The notes beneath the pieces were generated by a model. It was not told where the DNA came from. It worked only from the letters and a program-made list of their open reading frames with translations, and searched no databases. Made by a program: the position numbers and the translations under genes. 64,000 bases of DNA from assembly GCF_000308815.1 (NCBI RefSeq), contig NZ_BAFX01000101.1:62001-126000 (forward strand), in the 5' to 3' direction. The DNA comes from Nocardia concava NBRC 100430 (GTDB taxonomy: Bacteria; Actinomycetota; Actinomycetes; Mycobacteriales; Mycobacteriaceae). Shown piece after piece: positions 16,672-24,994 of this stretch. Positions within the stretch are counted from its first letter, which is position 1. Every line of letters begins with the position of its first letter.

Positions 16672-16744
16672 AACCCGTCCAGTGTACGTACCGGCGTTTT
16701 CCCGGTTACGGCCGGATTCGGGGGCACGGCGGTACCCTCTCCCC

Positions 16745-16969
16745 GTGACCGAACCGGATCCACAGTTGGAGGAGCTCGAGGAGCAGCGGGCCATGCTGCG
16801 CGCGATGTCCGCGGAGTTCGACCTCGTCGACGAGTTCGCCGAGGTGAACCAGCACCTCGACCAGCTGATCGCCGGGCTCGACGACATCGGCCGGGAACTC
16901 GACGACGCGTTGGCCAGGCTCGACGACGCGGAACAGGCCGACGACCCGATATCCGAGCTTCCGTCATAG
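16745..16969 (+). CDS. Small acidic coiled-coil protein, 74 aa
   Basis: Starts at GTG 16745, 73 bases from the divergent rlmN start, with no strong ribosome site. The sequence is almost entirely Glu/Asp/Leu heptads (for example LDQLIAGLDDIGRELDDALA), which predicts a single coiled coil. No family is recognised. It is followed after 20 bases by a small membrane protein gene on the same strand. Confidence 0.5.
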   Translation: MTEPDPQLEELEEQRAMLRAMSAEFDLVDEFAEVNQHLDQLIAGLDDIGRELDDALARLDDAEQADDPISELPS

Positions 16970-16989
16970 CAATCGGCAATGATCGAGCT

Positions 16990-17307
16990 ATGACTACCGC
17001 CGTGCCCGCATCGGGAGCAGACCCGACCCCGAGCCAGGGCAGTTCGAAGCACAAGGGTCAGGGCGTGCTCAAAACCCGCGCCGGTTATGCCTGGATCGGA
17101 CTGGTCGTCGCGGCCCTGATCGGCATCGCGCTGCTGGTCTTCATCCTGCAGAACCTCGAACAGGTCAATGTGACCGTCTTCGCCTGGGATTGGAATCTGC
17201 CCCTGGGCGTGCTGATACTGCTGTCGGTGATCGCGGGCGCGCTGGTCACAGCGCTCGTCGGCGGCTACCGCATCTTCCAATTGCGACGGGCCGCCAAGCG
17301 AAAGTAA
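16990..17307 (+). CDS. LapA-domain (DUF1049) membrane protein, 105 aa
   Basis: Starts at ATG 16990. Residues 1-30 are a polar, Lys-ending cytosolic head. Two membrane helices (about 33-55 and 68-90) are separated by a short NLEQVNVTVFAWDWNLPLGV loop typical of the LapA/DUF1049 family, and a basic tail (RRAAKRK) follows. In enterobacteria LapA helps regulate lipopolysaccharide assembly; the actinobacterial role is unknown. A strong hairpin immediately follows the stop codon. Confidence 0.8.
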   Translation: MTTAVPASGADPTPSQGSSKHKGQGVLKTRAGYAWIGLVVAALIGIALLVFILQNLEQVNVTVFAWDWNLPLGVLILLSVIAGALVTALVGGYRIFQLRRAAKRK

Positions 17308-17336
17308 GAAGCCCGGGGGCTCAGCCCCGGGCTTCT
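17307..17336. terminator. Bidirectional intrinsic terminator between lapA-like gene and cdsA
   Basis: A perfect 12-bp stem (AGAAGCCCGGGG with its complement) and a six-base loop lie exactly between two convergent genes. There is no long T run, which is normal in high-GC actinobacteria. Confidence 0.8.
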
Positions 17337-17338
17337 CG

Positions 17339-18394
17339 TCACAGCAATGCGGTCAGCACCAGCCAGGCCACGAACGCGGACGGCAGCATGGAGTCCAGTC
17401 GATCCATGATGCCGCCGTGTCCGGGCAGCAGAGTACCCATGTCCTTGATGCCCAACTCCCGCTTGATCTGCGATTCGATCAGATCACCGCTGGTCGCCAC
17501 GAGCACCAGGCCCGCGCCCAGCAGCACGCCGATCATCGAATTCGCCTGCAGCAGCAGCGTCACCGTCAGCAGACCGCCGATCACGCAGAACACCAGCGAC
17601 CCGGCGAAGCCCTCCCAGGACTTCTTCGGGCTGATGTGCGGCACCATCGGATGCTTGCCGAACAGCACCCCGGCCACGTACCCGCCCACGTCGGAGCAGA
17701 CCACCAGGATCATGAAGGTCAGCACCCGCAGATTGCCGTCGTCCTCGGACAGCATGAGCACCGCGAACGACGCCAGCAGCGGAATCCAGATCAGGGTGAA
17801 AACCGAAATGGCGGTGTCGCGCAGGTAGTTTCGCGGCGTCGCCGTCAAGCCGTGGTCGAACAGCCGCCACACCATCAGGGTCAGCGCCGTCGCCCCGAAC
17901 GCGCCCAGCACGCCCTGCGGCCCGATCGGCCAGGCCAGCCAGATCACCGCCTGCCCGCCGACCAGCAGCGGAATCCGCGGCACCAGCACATCGGCCTCGC
18001 GCAGCCGCTTGGTCACCTCCCAGGTGGCCACCGCGACCGCGACCGCGATCACGCCGACGAGCACCTTGGGCGCCCACAGCAGAATCGCGATGAGGGACAA
18101 CCCCAGCCCGAATCCGACCGCCAGCGCGGCCGGCAGATTGCGGCCCGCCTTCGACTTGGGCGCGCTCGGCGGCCCCGCCGCGTCGGGCTCGCCGCCCTGG
18201 CCCGAGACGTCATTGTTCGAGTCGACACCATTGCCAGATTCGCCGTGATTGCCGGATTCGCCGCCCTGCCCGGCCGAATGGGTGTCCGACCCGGCCGCAC
18301 CCGTGCCCGCCGCGGCCGCGGTCGGCACGGTGGCTTCCTCCGGCTTCTCGCCGGTGGCGGCAATCTCTTCGGCCACGATTGTCCCGTCGCTCAA
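17339..18394 (-). CDS. cdsA: Phosphatidate cytidylyltransferase (CDP-diacylglycerol synthase)
   Basis: Makes CDP-diacylglycerol from phosphatidate and CTP, the branch point for phosphatidylinositol, cardiolipin and phosphatidylethanolamine. The protein is 351 aa. Residues 1-85 are a polar, Gly/Ser/Asn-rich cytosolic extension, then eight or so membrane helices. The family signature (SQIKRELGIKDMG then LLPGHGGIMDRLD) is complete near residues 308-334. The TTG start at 18394 is tentative; a GTG six codons downstream is possible. It follows frr by 62 bases in the conserved pyrH-frr-cdsA order. Confidence 0.95.
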   Translation of the reverse strand: MSDGTIVAEEIAATGEKPEEATVPTAAAAGTGAAGSDTHSAGQGGESGNHGESGNGVDSNNDVSGQGGEPDAAGPPSAPKSKAGRNLPAALAVGFGLGLSLIAILLWAPKVLVGVIAVAVAVATWEVTKRLREADVLVPRIPLLVGGQAVIWLAWPIGPQGVLGAFGATALTLMVWRLFDHGLTATPRNYLRDTAISVFTLIWIPLLASFAVLMLSEDDGNLRVLTFMILVVCSDVGGYVAGVLFGKHPMVPHISPKKSWEGFAGSLVFCVIGGLLTVTLLLQANSMIGVLLGAGLVLVATSGDLIESQIKRELGIKDMGTLLPGHGGIMDRLDSMLPSAFVAWLVLTALL

Positions 18395-18456
18395 CTTGTC
18401 GTCCGTTCGTCCCTACCCCCGGCCGGAGACCGGCCGTCTCAGCGCTCCAGCAGGCA

Positions 18457-19014
18457 CTAGACCTCGAGCAGTTCGCCTTCTTTGTGCTTCACCAGCTCGT
18501 CGACCTGCGCCACGTACTTGTCGGTCGTCTTCTGCAGTTCCTTCTCGGCGCGCGAGACCTCGTCCTCGCCCGCCTCGCCGTCCTTCTGGATGCGGCCGAG
18601 TTCGTCCATGGCCTTGCGCCGCACATTGCGGATGGCGACCTTGGCGTCCTCGCCCTTGGACTTGGCCTGCTTCACCATTTCCCGGCGGCGCTCCTCGGTG
18701 AGCTGCGGGATCGAGACCCGGATGATGTCACCGTTGTTGGTCGGATTCACCCCGAGATCGGAATTGCGGATCGCGGTCTCGATGGGCTGCATCTGCGCCT
18801 GCTCGTACGGCTTGATGATGACCATGCGCGGCTCAGGCACGGTGATCGAGGAGATCTGGGTGATCGGTGTCATCGACCCGTAGTACTCGACCACGATCCG
18901 CGAGAACATGCCCGGATTGGCGCGACCCGTCCGGATCGAGCCCAGCTCGTCCTTCACCACCGAGACGGCCTTCTCGAACTTTTCCTCGGCGTCGAAGAGC
19001 GCTTCTTCAATCAC
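18457..19014 (-). CDS. frr: Ribosome recycling factor
   Basis: A 185-aa RRF of normal length, with the long antiparallel helix regions and the conserved IRTGRANPGMF segment near residue 28. It splits post-termination ribosomes together with EF-G. The GTG at 19014 is preceded by GGAGG with seven bases between. The gene lies 37 bases downstream of pyrH and 62 upstream of cdsA, consistent with one operon. Confidence 0.97.
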   Translation of the reverse strand: MIEEALFDAEEKFEKAVSVVKDELGSIRTGRANPGMFSRIVVEYYGSMTPITQISSITVPEPRMVIIKPYEQAQMQPIETAIRNSDLGVNPTNNGDIIRVSIPQLTEERRREMVKQAKSKGEDAKVAIRNVRRKAMDELGRIQKDGEAGEDEVSRAEKELQKTTDKYVAQVDELVKHKEGELLEV

Positions 19015-19051
19015 GGCGTTTCCTCCACTGCGTCATGGTTCTTGTCGTCGG

Positions 19052-19786
19052 TCACGACCGGACCAGGGTGCCGATCTTCTCACCGGCGACGGCGCGGGCG
19101 ATATTTCCCTTGGTCAACAAATTGAACACCAGCATCGGCATCTGGTTGTCCATACACAGGCTGAAGGCGGTGGCATCGGCGACCTTGAGGCCGCGCTCCA
19201 ACGCCTCCTTGTGGGTGATCTCGGTGAACATGGTGGCGTCGGGATCCTCCTTGGGATCCGCGGTGTAGACGCCGTCCACGGCCTTGGCCATGAGCACCAC
19301 TTCCGCGCCGATCTCCAGCGCGCGCTGAGCGGCGGTGGTGTCGGTCGAGAAGTAGGGCATGCCCATACCCGCGCCGAAGATCACGACGCGGCCCTTCTCC
19401 AGGTGGCGCTTGGCGCGCAGCGGCAGGTACGGCTCGGCGACCTGGCCCATGGTGATGGCGGTCTGCACCCGGGTGTCGATGCCCTGCTTCTGCAGGAAGT
19501 CCTGCAGCGCAAGGGAATTCATAACGGTCCCGAGCATCCCCATGTAGTCGGAGCGGGCCCGCTCCATGCCGCGCTCCTCGAGCTCGGCGCCGCGGAAGAA
19601 GTTGCCGCCGCCGATCACGACCGCCACCTGGACGCCCTCGGAGACGACCTCGGCGATCTGCTCGGCGACCATCTGCACCACATCGGGATCGAGACCCACC
19701 CGGCCTCCGCCGAACATCTCGCCACCCAGCTTGAGGAGCACTCGGCGATAGCCCTTGCGATCGGGGGCGGTATCCGGGTCCGTCAT
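19052..19786 (-). CDS. pyrH: Uridylate kinase
   Basis: A 244-aa amino-acid-kinase-fold UMP kinase that makes UDP from UMP and ATP, usually as a hexamer controlled by GTP and UTP. Family motifs include LLKLGGEMF near the start, VVIGGGNFFRG, and FGAGMGMPYFSTDTTAA. The ATG at 19786 has AAGGAG four bases ahead; a longer upstream frame to 19897 has none. It starts the pyrH-frr-cdsA operon. In M. tuberculosis the same trio lies next to tsf and rpsB; here other genes are inserted between. Confidence 0.97.
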   Translation of the reverse strand: MTDPDTAPDRKGYRRVLLKLGGEMFGGGRVGLDPDVVQMVAEQIAEVVSEGVQVAVVIGGGNFFRGAELEERGMERARSDYMGMLGTVMNSLALQDFLQKQGIDTRVQTAITMGQVAEPYLPLRAKRHLEKGRVVIFGAGMGMPYFSTDTTAAQRALEIGAEVVLMAKAVDGVYTADPKEDPDATMFTEITHKEALERGLKVADATAFSLCMDNQMPMLVFNLLTKGNIARAVAGEKIGTLVRS

Positions 19787-19973
19787 CGGTCTCCTTGTCT
19801 CGGCGGTGCAATCGAGCGTCTGGTGGGGCAATGTGCGCGGGCACATGAAAAGACCATCCCGGCCGACGAATTGCACGGGACGGCTACAAAGCTTCATCTA
19901 TCCTGCCTCACGACCGGTCACGACGGTGACCCGACCCTCGATACCGCCTCCCGATTCGTGACAATCCGACCCC

Positions 19974-20846
19974 TCATTCCGCCGCCAGCAGCCCGGCGAT
20001 TCGCTCGGCCGCCACCGGCGTGGCGGGCACCTGGACCACCATGAGCAGCAACGGATTCTCCACCGGGCGCAGCTGGAACACCTCGAGTTCGATCAATCCG
20101 GCGCGCGGATGCCGTACCCCGATGGTCGCGGGACGAAACCGGCGTACCGGATATTCCGACCACCAGTGCCGGAATTCCGGGCTCGCCGCGATCAACTCGG
20201 CCACCAGTTCGGTGAGCCGCGGATCGCTCGGACGACGGCCCAGGGCATCGCGCAACTGGCTGAGCACCGCCAGCGCGGCGCCCTCCCAATGCGTCATCCG
20301 CATCCGATTCGTCTTGTCGGTGAACATCATCCAGAGCAGATTGCGACGCCCCGGCGGCAGATCGAGCGGATCGTCGCGGACGCGGACGTAGGCGCGATTC
20401 CACACCAGATAATCGAAACCCTCGTCGTACACGCTGGCCGGATTGGGCATGACGGCGTCCACGAGCCGCTGCAGCCGATCCCGGTCGGCGGTGGCGCGCT
20501 GGTCCTCCGGATCGGAGAGCCCGGCCAGGAACCGCAGATGGCGATGCTGATCGGGATCCAGACGCAGCGTCCGGGCCAGGGCGTCGATGACCTGCCGGCT
20601 GGCCTCCACCTCCCGGCCCTGCTCCAGCCAGGTGTACCAGGTCAGGCCCACGCCCGAGAGCTCGGCGACCTCCTCGCGCCGCAGGCCGGGCGTGCGGCGG
20701 CGGGACGGATCGCCGTACGGCGTGAGTCCCACATCCCCCGGCTGCAATCGGGCCCGCTGCGCGCGCAGGAATTCGCCCAGTTGCGCGTGCCGCGAGGCGG
20801 ACCCGGACGCACCGTCCGGAGTAGAAGTGCCTTTGCCGCTTACCAT
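19974..20846 (-). CDS. XRE-family regulator with MmyB-like ligand-binding domain
   Basis: A 290-aa regulator, full length for its family. The helix-turn-helix domain covers about residues 22-105 (LRREEVAELSGVGLTWYTWLEQGR). The MLTR/MmyB-type ligand pocket follows (VYDEGFDYLVWNRAYVRV, then NLLWMMF). Such proteins often repress an adjacent divergent dehydrogenase or reductase gene. Here the neighbour, 106 bases away on the other strand, encodes an NmrA-type NAD(P)-binding protein followed by a cupin. The ATG at 20846 follows GGGGGA by seven bases. Confidence 0.88.
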   Translation of the reverse strand: MVSGKGTSTPDGASGSASRHAQLGEFLRAQRARLQPGDVGLTPYGDPSRRRTPGLRREEVAELSGVGLTWYTWLEQGREVEASRQVIDALARTLRLDPDQHRHLRFLAGLSDPEDQRATADRDRLQRLVDAVMPNPASVYDEGFDYLVWNRAYVRVRDDPLDLPPGRRNLLWMMFTDKTNRMRMTHWEGAALAVLSQLRDALGRRPSDPRLTELVAELIAASPEFRHWWSEYPVRRFRPATIGVRHPRAGLIELEVFQLRPVENPLLLMVVQVPATPVAAERIAGLLAAE

Positions 20847-20952
20847 TTCGCCATCCCCCTGTACAGATTGGTGCCTAGCAGTATCGCCACCAGGACAGGT
20901 TCGCGCCCGGCTTCCTACCGTCGTTTCAGATCCACGCGACGGGAGCGACCAC

Positions 20953-21837
20953 ATGAACGAGGCACACGGACCGGTATTGGTCATCGGAGCAACCGGACGG
21001 CAAGGCAGCGCCGCCGCCCGCGCCCTGCTCGAGAAGAACTGGCCCGTGCGGGCTTTCGTCCGGAACCCGGAGGCGCCCGCGGCGGTGCGCCTGCGGGAGG
21101 CGGGCGCCGAACTGGTGACCGGAGACCTCGACGACGAGGAATCGCTGCGCGCGGCCATGGACGGCGCCTACGGCGTCTTCCTCATGCTGACCATGATGGA
21201 GGGCGTCCACATCAGCCTCGACGCCATCGCGGCCGAGGAGCGGCGCGGCAAGACCGTCGCCGACCTGGCCGCCAAGAGCGGTATCGAGCACCTGGTCTAC
21301 AGCTCCCTGCGCGGGGTCGGCGCGGGCTCGGGCATCGAGTACTACGACGCGAAAGAGCACATCGAGAACCACATTCGCGCGCTCGGCCTGCCCGCCACCA
21401 TGCTGCGGCCGGTGTCCTTCATGGACAACTTCGCGACCTACAGCAAGCCGGTTCGTGACGGCGACAACCTGGTACTGGCGCTCGCGGTGCCGCCCGAGCA
21501 GCCGATGCCGCTGGTCGCCATCGAGGACATCGGCCGCTTCGCCGCGGTGGCGTTCGAGCGTCCGGGCGAGTTCATCGGTCGCACCGTGGATCTCGCGGGT
21601 GATGCCCTCACGCCGGTCCAGATCGCCGAAACCTTCGCTCGCACAGCCGGATTGACCCCGCGCACCGTCCAGGTCCCGGTCGAGCAGATCCGCGCCTTCG
21701 ACGAGCAGGTGGGAAAGATGTTCGCCTACTTCAACTCCCACCCCGAGCCGCCCGTCGACCTGGCCGCCCTGCGCGCCGACCTGCCCGAACTGATGACCCT
21801 CGAGGCGTGGATCGCCCACACCGACTGGAAACTCTGA
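20953..21837 (+). CDS. NmrA-family NAD(P)-binding protein
   Basis: A 294-aa Rossmann-fold protein of the atypical short-chain dehydrogenase group. The N-terminal nucleotide loop VIGATGRQGSAAA (residues 10-22) is intact, and the NmrA-type substrate region contains MLRPVSFMDNFA near 152-163. The YxxxK catalytic pair of classical dehydrogenases is replaced by YYDAKEH (138-144), as is usual in NmrA-like proteins. These proteins either sense the NAD(P) redox state or reduce quinones. The ATG at 20953 has GGGAG ahead. Divergence from the XRE regulator suggests ligand-dependent control. Confidence 0.85.
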   Translation: MNEAHGPVLVIGATGRQGSAAARALLEKNWPVRAFVRNPEAPAAVRLREAGAELVTGDLDDEESLRAAMDGAYGVFLMLTMMEGVHISLDAIAAEERRGKTVADLAAKSGIEHLVYSSLRGVGAGSGIEYYDAKEHIENHIRALGLPATMLRPVSFMDNFATYSKPVRDGDNLVLALAVPPEQPMPLVAIEDIGRFAAVAFERPGEFIGRTVDLAGDALTPVQIAETFARTAGLTPRTVQVPVEQIRAFDEQVGKMFAYFNSHPEPPVDLAALRADLPELMTLEAWIAHTDWKL

Positions 21838-21847
21838 GGAGCACACC

Positions 21848-22375
21848 ATGACCGACGGACTCCTGGCCGCCGACGGCCTGCTGCTGCCGCCCGGCGCGGG
21901 CGACAAGGTCCAGCCCACCATGACCATGAAGCTCGGCGCCGACCGCTCGGACGCCTGGTCGGCCTTCGAAGCCGAGGTCCCACCGGGTTTCGATGTCGGC
22001 GCGCACTGGCACGGGCACGCGGAGGAGATCTTCTACGTCGTCGAGGGCGAACTGAACCTGCTGGCCTTCCACCCGCAGGCCAAGGCCATCGGCGACTGGC
22101 TCACCTGGGAGGCCGCCGACGGCACCACCGTCTACCGCGGCGGTCCCGGCAGCTTCATGTACGTCCCGGCGGGCTGCCCGCACGCCTTCTACAACCCCGG
22201 AACCACCACCGCCAAAATGCTTTTCATGGTCACCCCCTCGGGCCATGAGAAGTACCTCGCCGAGCTGAGCGAGCTCCTGCTCTCCGGCGAGGCCACCCCC
22301 GACCTCATCTCCGAACTCCGCCTCAAGCACGACATCCACCAGCTGACACCCCTCCAGAGCCGCCCGGCGGAGTAA
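21848..22375 (+). CDS. Cupin-domain protein, 175 aa
   Basis: A single-domain cupin, 11 bases downstream of the NmrA-type gene, with a good GAGGAG ribosome site inside the intergenic gap. The two cupin motifs are clear: motif 1 around HWHGHAEEIFYVVEGEL (residues 54-70) provides metal-binding His and Glu, and motif 2 around VPAGCPHAFYNPG (106-118) provides the last His. A metal-dependent dioxygenase, isomerase or small-molecule-binding role is possible. The shared operon hints that it works on the same compound as the NmrA protein. Confidence 0.85.
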   Translation: MTDGLLAADGLLLPPGAGDKVQPTMTMKLGADRSDAWSAFEAEVPPGFDVGAHWHGHAEEIFYVVEGELNLLAFHPQAKAIGDWLTWEAADGTTVYRGGPGSFMYVPAGCPHAFYNPGTTTAKMLFMVTPSGHEKYLAELSELLLSGEATPDLISELRLKHDIHQLTPLQSRPAE

Positions 22376-22466
22376 CCGGCAATCACCCGGCATCTCGACG
22401 CTGCCCCGGTAATTCGGGGCAGCGATCAAGTTTGAAACACGCAGATTTCAAATACGATCTGCGCCC

Positions 22467-22853
22467 ATGCTCTCCAAAACCGGCGCAGCCCGAACGGGAT
22501 TCGCGGCCCTCACCCTCGCGGCGGCCCTCGCCACCGCCGCGGGCCCGGCAGCCGCCGACATCCCCCTCGCCCCCTACTCGCCCGGCACCACGAGCGACAT
22601 CGCCGTGGAGGGTGCGGGTAGCCCCGGCAGCAGCGACACCCTGCTCGGCCCGGTCTCCGGCTCCGCCCTCGGCTCGGCCTCACTCTCCTCGACCGGAAGC
22701 CGCAACGCAGGCCTGCTGGACCTGCCGATGGCCCTGGGATACGTCCCCTGCAACCCCGCCAAGAGCAGCGCCCTGGGCACTCTCGTCGCCGGGCTGATCG
22801 AGATCACCGGCAGCGTGGCCTACGGAGTCTCCTGCCCGCCCCCGACCACCTAG
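22467..22853 (+). CDS. Small secreted protein, 128 aa
   Basis: A classical signal peptide occupies residues 1-30 (MLSKTGAARTGFAALTLAAA then a cleavage zone ending AAADIP). The mature part is Gly/Ser-rich with two cysteines that could form one disulfide (C96 and C123). No domain is recognised. Similar short secreted proteins are common in Nocardia and related genera. No ribosome site stands out before the ATG at 22467. A strong hairpin lies 28 bases after the stop, between this gene and tsf. Confidence 0.6.
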   Translation: MLSKTGAARTGFAALTLAAALATAAGPAAADIPLAPYSPGTTSDIAVEGAGSPGSSDTLLGPVSGSALGSASLSSTGSRNAGLLDLPMALGYVPCNPAKSSALGTLVAGLIEITGSVAYGVSCPPPTT

Positions 22854-22881
22854 CCGATCAAGACCCGGGCAGGGATAAGAG

Positions 22882-22924
22882 AAGGCCCCTCGCGCATCGG
22901 AATCCGATGGGCGAGGGGCCTTTT
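22882..22924 (-). terminator. Intrinsic terminator of the rpsB-tsf operon
   Basis: A 12-bp GC-rich stem (AAGGCCCCTCGC and its complement) encloses a second six-base-pair helix (CATCGG/CCGATG). It sits 15 bases downstream of the tsf stop. The stem can also end transcription arriving from the secreted-protein gene on the other strand. Confidence 0.85.
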
Positions 22925-22939
22925 CGAGTTTTCAGGCGA

Positions 22940-23755
22940 TTACGCCTGGCCGACCTCGAAGCGGGCGAAGCGGGTGATGGTGACACCGGCCTCGTCCAGC
23001 TGGGCCTTGACGGTCTTCTTGGAGTCGGTGACCGAGGCCTGCTCGAGCAGCACGACATCCTTGTAGAAGCCGTTGACGCGGCCTTCGACGATCTTCGGCA
23101 GCGCGGCCTCCGGCTTGCCCTCTTCCTTGGCGGTGGCCTCGGCGATCTCGCGCTCCTTGGCGACGAGCTCGGCCGGGACGTCCTCGCGGGTGAGGTACTT
23201 GGCCTTGAGGGCGGCGACCTGCATGCCGGCGGCGCGGGCGGCCTCGGCATTGTCACCGGTGTACTCGATCAGCACGCCGACGGACGGCGGCAGGTCGGTG
23301 GCACGCTTGTGCAGGTAGACGGTGGTCTGGCCGTCGAACGCGGCGACCCGGCGCAGCTCGAGCTTCTCGCCGATCTTGGCGGCCAGCTCCTGCAGCACCT
23401 GGTCGGCGGTCTTGCCGTCGACGTCCAGCGCCTTCAGGGCGTCCAGGTCGGCCGGGCGGGCCTTCGCGGCGGCGGCCACGATGGCGTTCGCGACGTCCTG
23501 GAACTCCTGGTTCTTGGCGACGAAGTCGGTCTCGGAGTTGATCTCGATCAGGACGCCGTCCTGCGAGACGACCAGGCCCTCGGCGGTGGCGCGCTCGGCG
23601 CGCTTGCCGACATCCTTGGCGCCCTTGATGCGCAGGAACTCGACGGCCTTGTCGAAGTCGCCCGCGTTCTCCTCGAGCGCCTTCTTGCAGTCCATCATGC
23701 CGGAGCCGGTGAGCTCGCGGAGCCGCTTCACATCGGCGGCGGTGTAGTTCGCCAT
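22940..23755 (-). CDS. tsf: Elongation factor Ts
   Basis: A 271-aa EF-Ts that recharges EF-Tu by expelling GDP. The N-terminal UBA-like domain (TAADVKRLRELTGSGMMDCK) and the EF-Tu-contacting core, including SETDFVAKNQEF near residue 73-84, are standard. The ATG at 23755 is preceded by AGGGAGG. It is downstream of rpsB in the universal rpsB-tsf order, separated by 125 bases that hold a large inverted repeat. Confidence 0.97.
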   Translation of the reverse strand: MANYTAADVKRLRELTGSGMMDCKKALEENAGDFDKAVEFLRIKGAKDVGKRAERATAEGLVVSQDGVLIEINSETDFVAKNQEFQDVANAIVAAAAKARPADLDALKALDVDGKTADQVLQELAAKIGEKLELRRVAAFDGQTTVYLHKRATDLPPSVGVLIEYTGDNAEAARAAGMQVAALKAKYLTREDVPAELVAKEREIAEATAKEEGKPEAALPKIVEGRVNGFYKDVVLLEQASVTDSKKTVKAQLDEAGVTITRFARFEVGQA

Positions 23756-23798
23756 CTCGGGCGAGCCTCCCTTTGTGAGTGAAAGTCTGTGGGTGTCA

Positions 23799-23856
23799 CA
23801 CCTTGCCGACCGTTTTCGACCGGCAGTGCACATTCAAATGAACGGTCGGCAAGGTG
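23799..23856 (-). repeat. 16-bp perfect inverted repeat between rpsB and tsf
   Basis: Arms CACCTTGCCGACCGTT (23799-23814) and its exact complement (23841-23856) enclose a 26-base loop. It lies downstream of rpsB and upstream of tsf within one operon, so it can form in the shared mRNA. It may be an attenuator, a partial terminator that sets the S2 to EF-Ts ratio, or a protein-binding or processing site. Confidence 0.75.
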
Positions 23857-23880
23857 AACAGATGCCTCGCGGCGGGTGGA

Positions 23881-24738
23881 TCAGAAGTCGGCCGGGGTCT
23901 TGGTGGCCGGGTCTTCCTTCAGCTCCGCCTCGGCAGCGGTCTCCGGGGCAGCCTCGGCGGCGGGGGCGGCCTGCGCGAGCAGCTCCTGCTCCCACTCGGC
24001 GAGCGGCTCGCCGGCGCCGGCCTCGGGCTTCGAGTCACCGGCGGCACGCGAGGCACGAGCCTGCACGCCCTCGGCGACGGCGGACGCGACGACCTTGGTC
24101 AGCAGCGCGGCCGAGCGGATCGCGTCGTCGTTACCCGGGATCGGGTAGTCGACCAGGTCGGGATCGCAGTTGGTGTCCAGGATCGCGATGACCGGGATGT
24201 TCAGCTTGCGAGCCTCGCCGACGGCGATGTGCTCCTTGTTGGTGTCGACAACCCAGATGGCCGAGGGAACCTTGGCCATGTCCCGGATGCCGCCCAGGGT
24301 GCGCTCCAGCTTGTTCTTCTCACGCGTCAGCATGAGGATTTCCTTCTTGGTGCGACCCTCGAAACCGCCGGTCTGCTCCATCGACTCCAGCTCCTTCAGT
24401 CGCTGCAGCCGCTTGTGGACGGTCGAGAAGTTGGTGAGCATGCCGCCCAGCCAGCGCTGGTTCACGTAGGGCATGCCGACGCGGGTCGCCTCAGCGGCGA
24501 TCGACTCCTGGGCCTGCTTCTTGGTGCCGACGAAGAGGACGGTGCCGCCGTGGGCAACGGTCTCCTTGACGAACTCGTAGGCCTTGTCGATGTAGGTCAG
24601 CGTCTGCTGCAGATCGATGATGTAGATGCCGTTGCGGTCGGTGAAGATGAACCGCTTCATCTTCGGGTTCCACCGGCGGGTCTGGTGACCGAAGTGCGCG
24701 CCGCTGTCGAGCAGCTGCTTCATTGTTACGACAGCCAT
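23881..24738 (-). CDS. rpsB: Small ribosomal subunit protein uS2
   Basis: A 285-aa S2 protein. The first 230 residues are standard (MKQLLDSGAHFGHQTRRWNP, RWLGGMLTNF, VVDTNKEHIAV). The C-terminus adds about 50 acidic, Ala/Glu-rich residues, a common extension in Mycobacteriales. The ATG at 24738 follows GAGGAAG and CGGAG purine tracts. It heads the rpsB-tsf operon; the promoter should lie in the 256 bases up to the divergent acetyltransferase gene. Confidence 0.97.
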   Translation of the reverse strand: MAVVTMKQLLDSGAHFGHQTRRWNPKMKRFIFTDRNGIYIIDLQQTLTYIDKAYEFVKETVAHGGTVLFVGTKKQAQESIAAEATRVGMPYVNQRWLGGMLTNFSTVHKRLQRLKELESMEQTGGFEGRTKKEILMLTREKNKLERTLGGIRDMAKVPSAIWVVDTNKEHIAVGEARKLNIPVIAILDTNCDPDLVDYPIPGNDDAIRSAALLTKVVASAVAEGVQARASRAAGDSKPEAGAGEPLAEWEQELLAQAAPAAEAAPETAAEAELKEDPATKTPADF

Positions 24739-24994
24739 GGCTCCGTAACTTCCTCTCGTTGCTGGTTGACACAGGAATCGGCGATCCCTGCCCTGGCGCT
24801 CACGGCCACCGGAACCCTCCGAGAAAAATTCAGGGGGACCAGCCGGCGACACTCACTGTGGGCGCGCGAAGTCGGTTCGCGTTCACGCAAACCGCTGACC
24901 CAGTTTACGCAGCGGTGGGCCCAGACCGAAATCGGCCCCGGGGGTCGGGGAAATGGGGGTGCGGATGCGCAGGTCAGGGGCTTAGCGTGGACGG

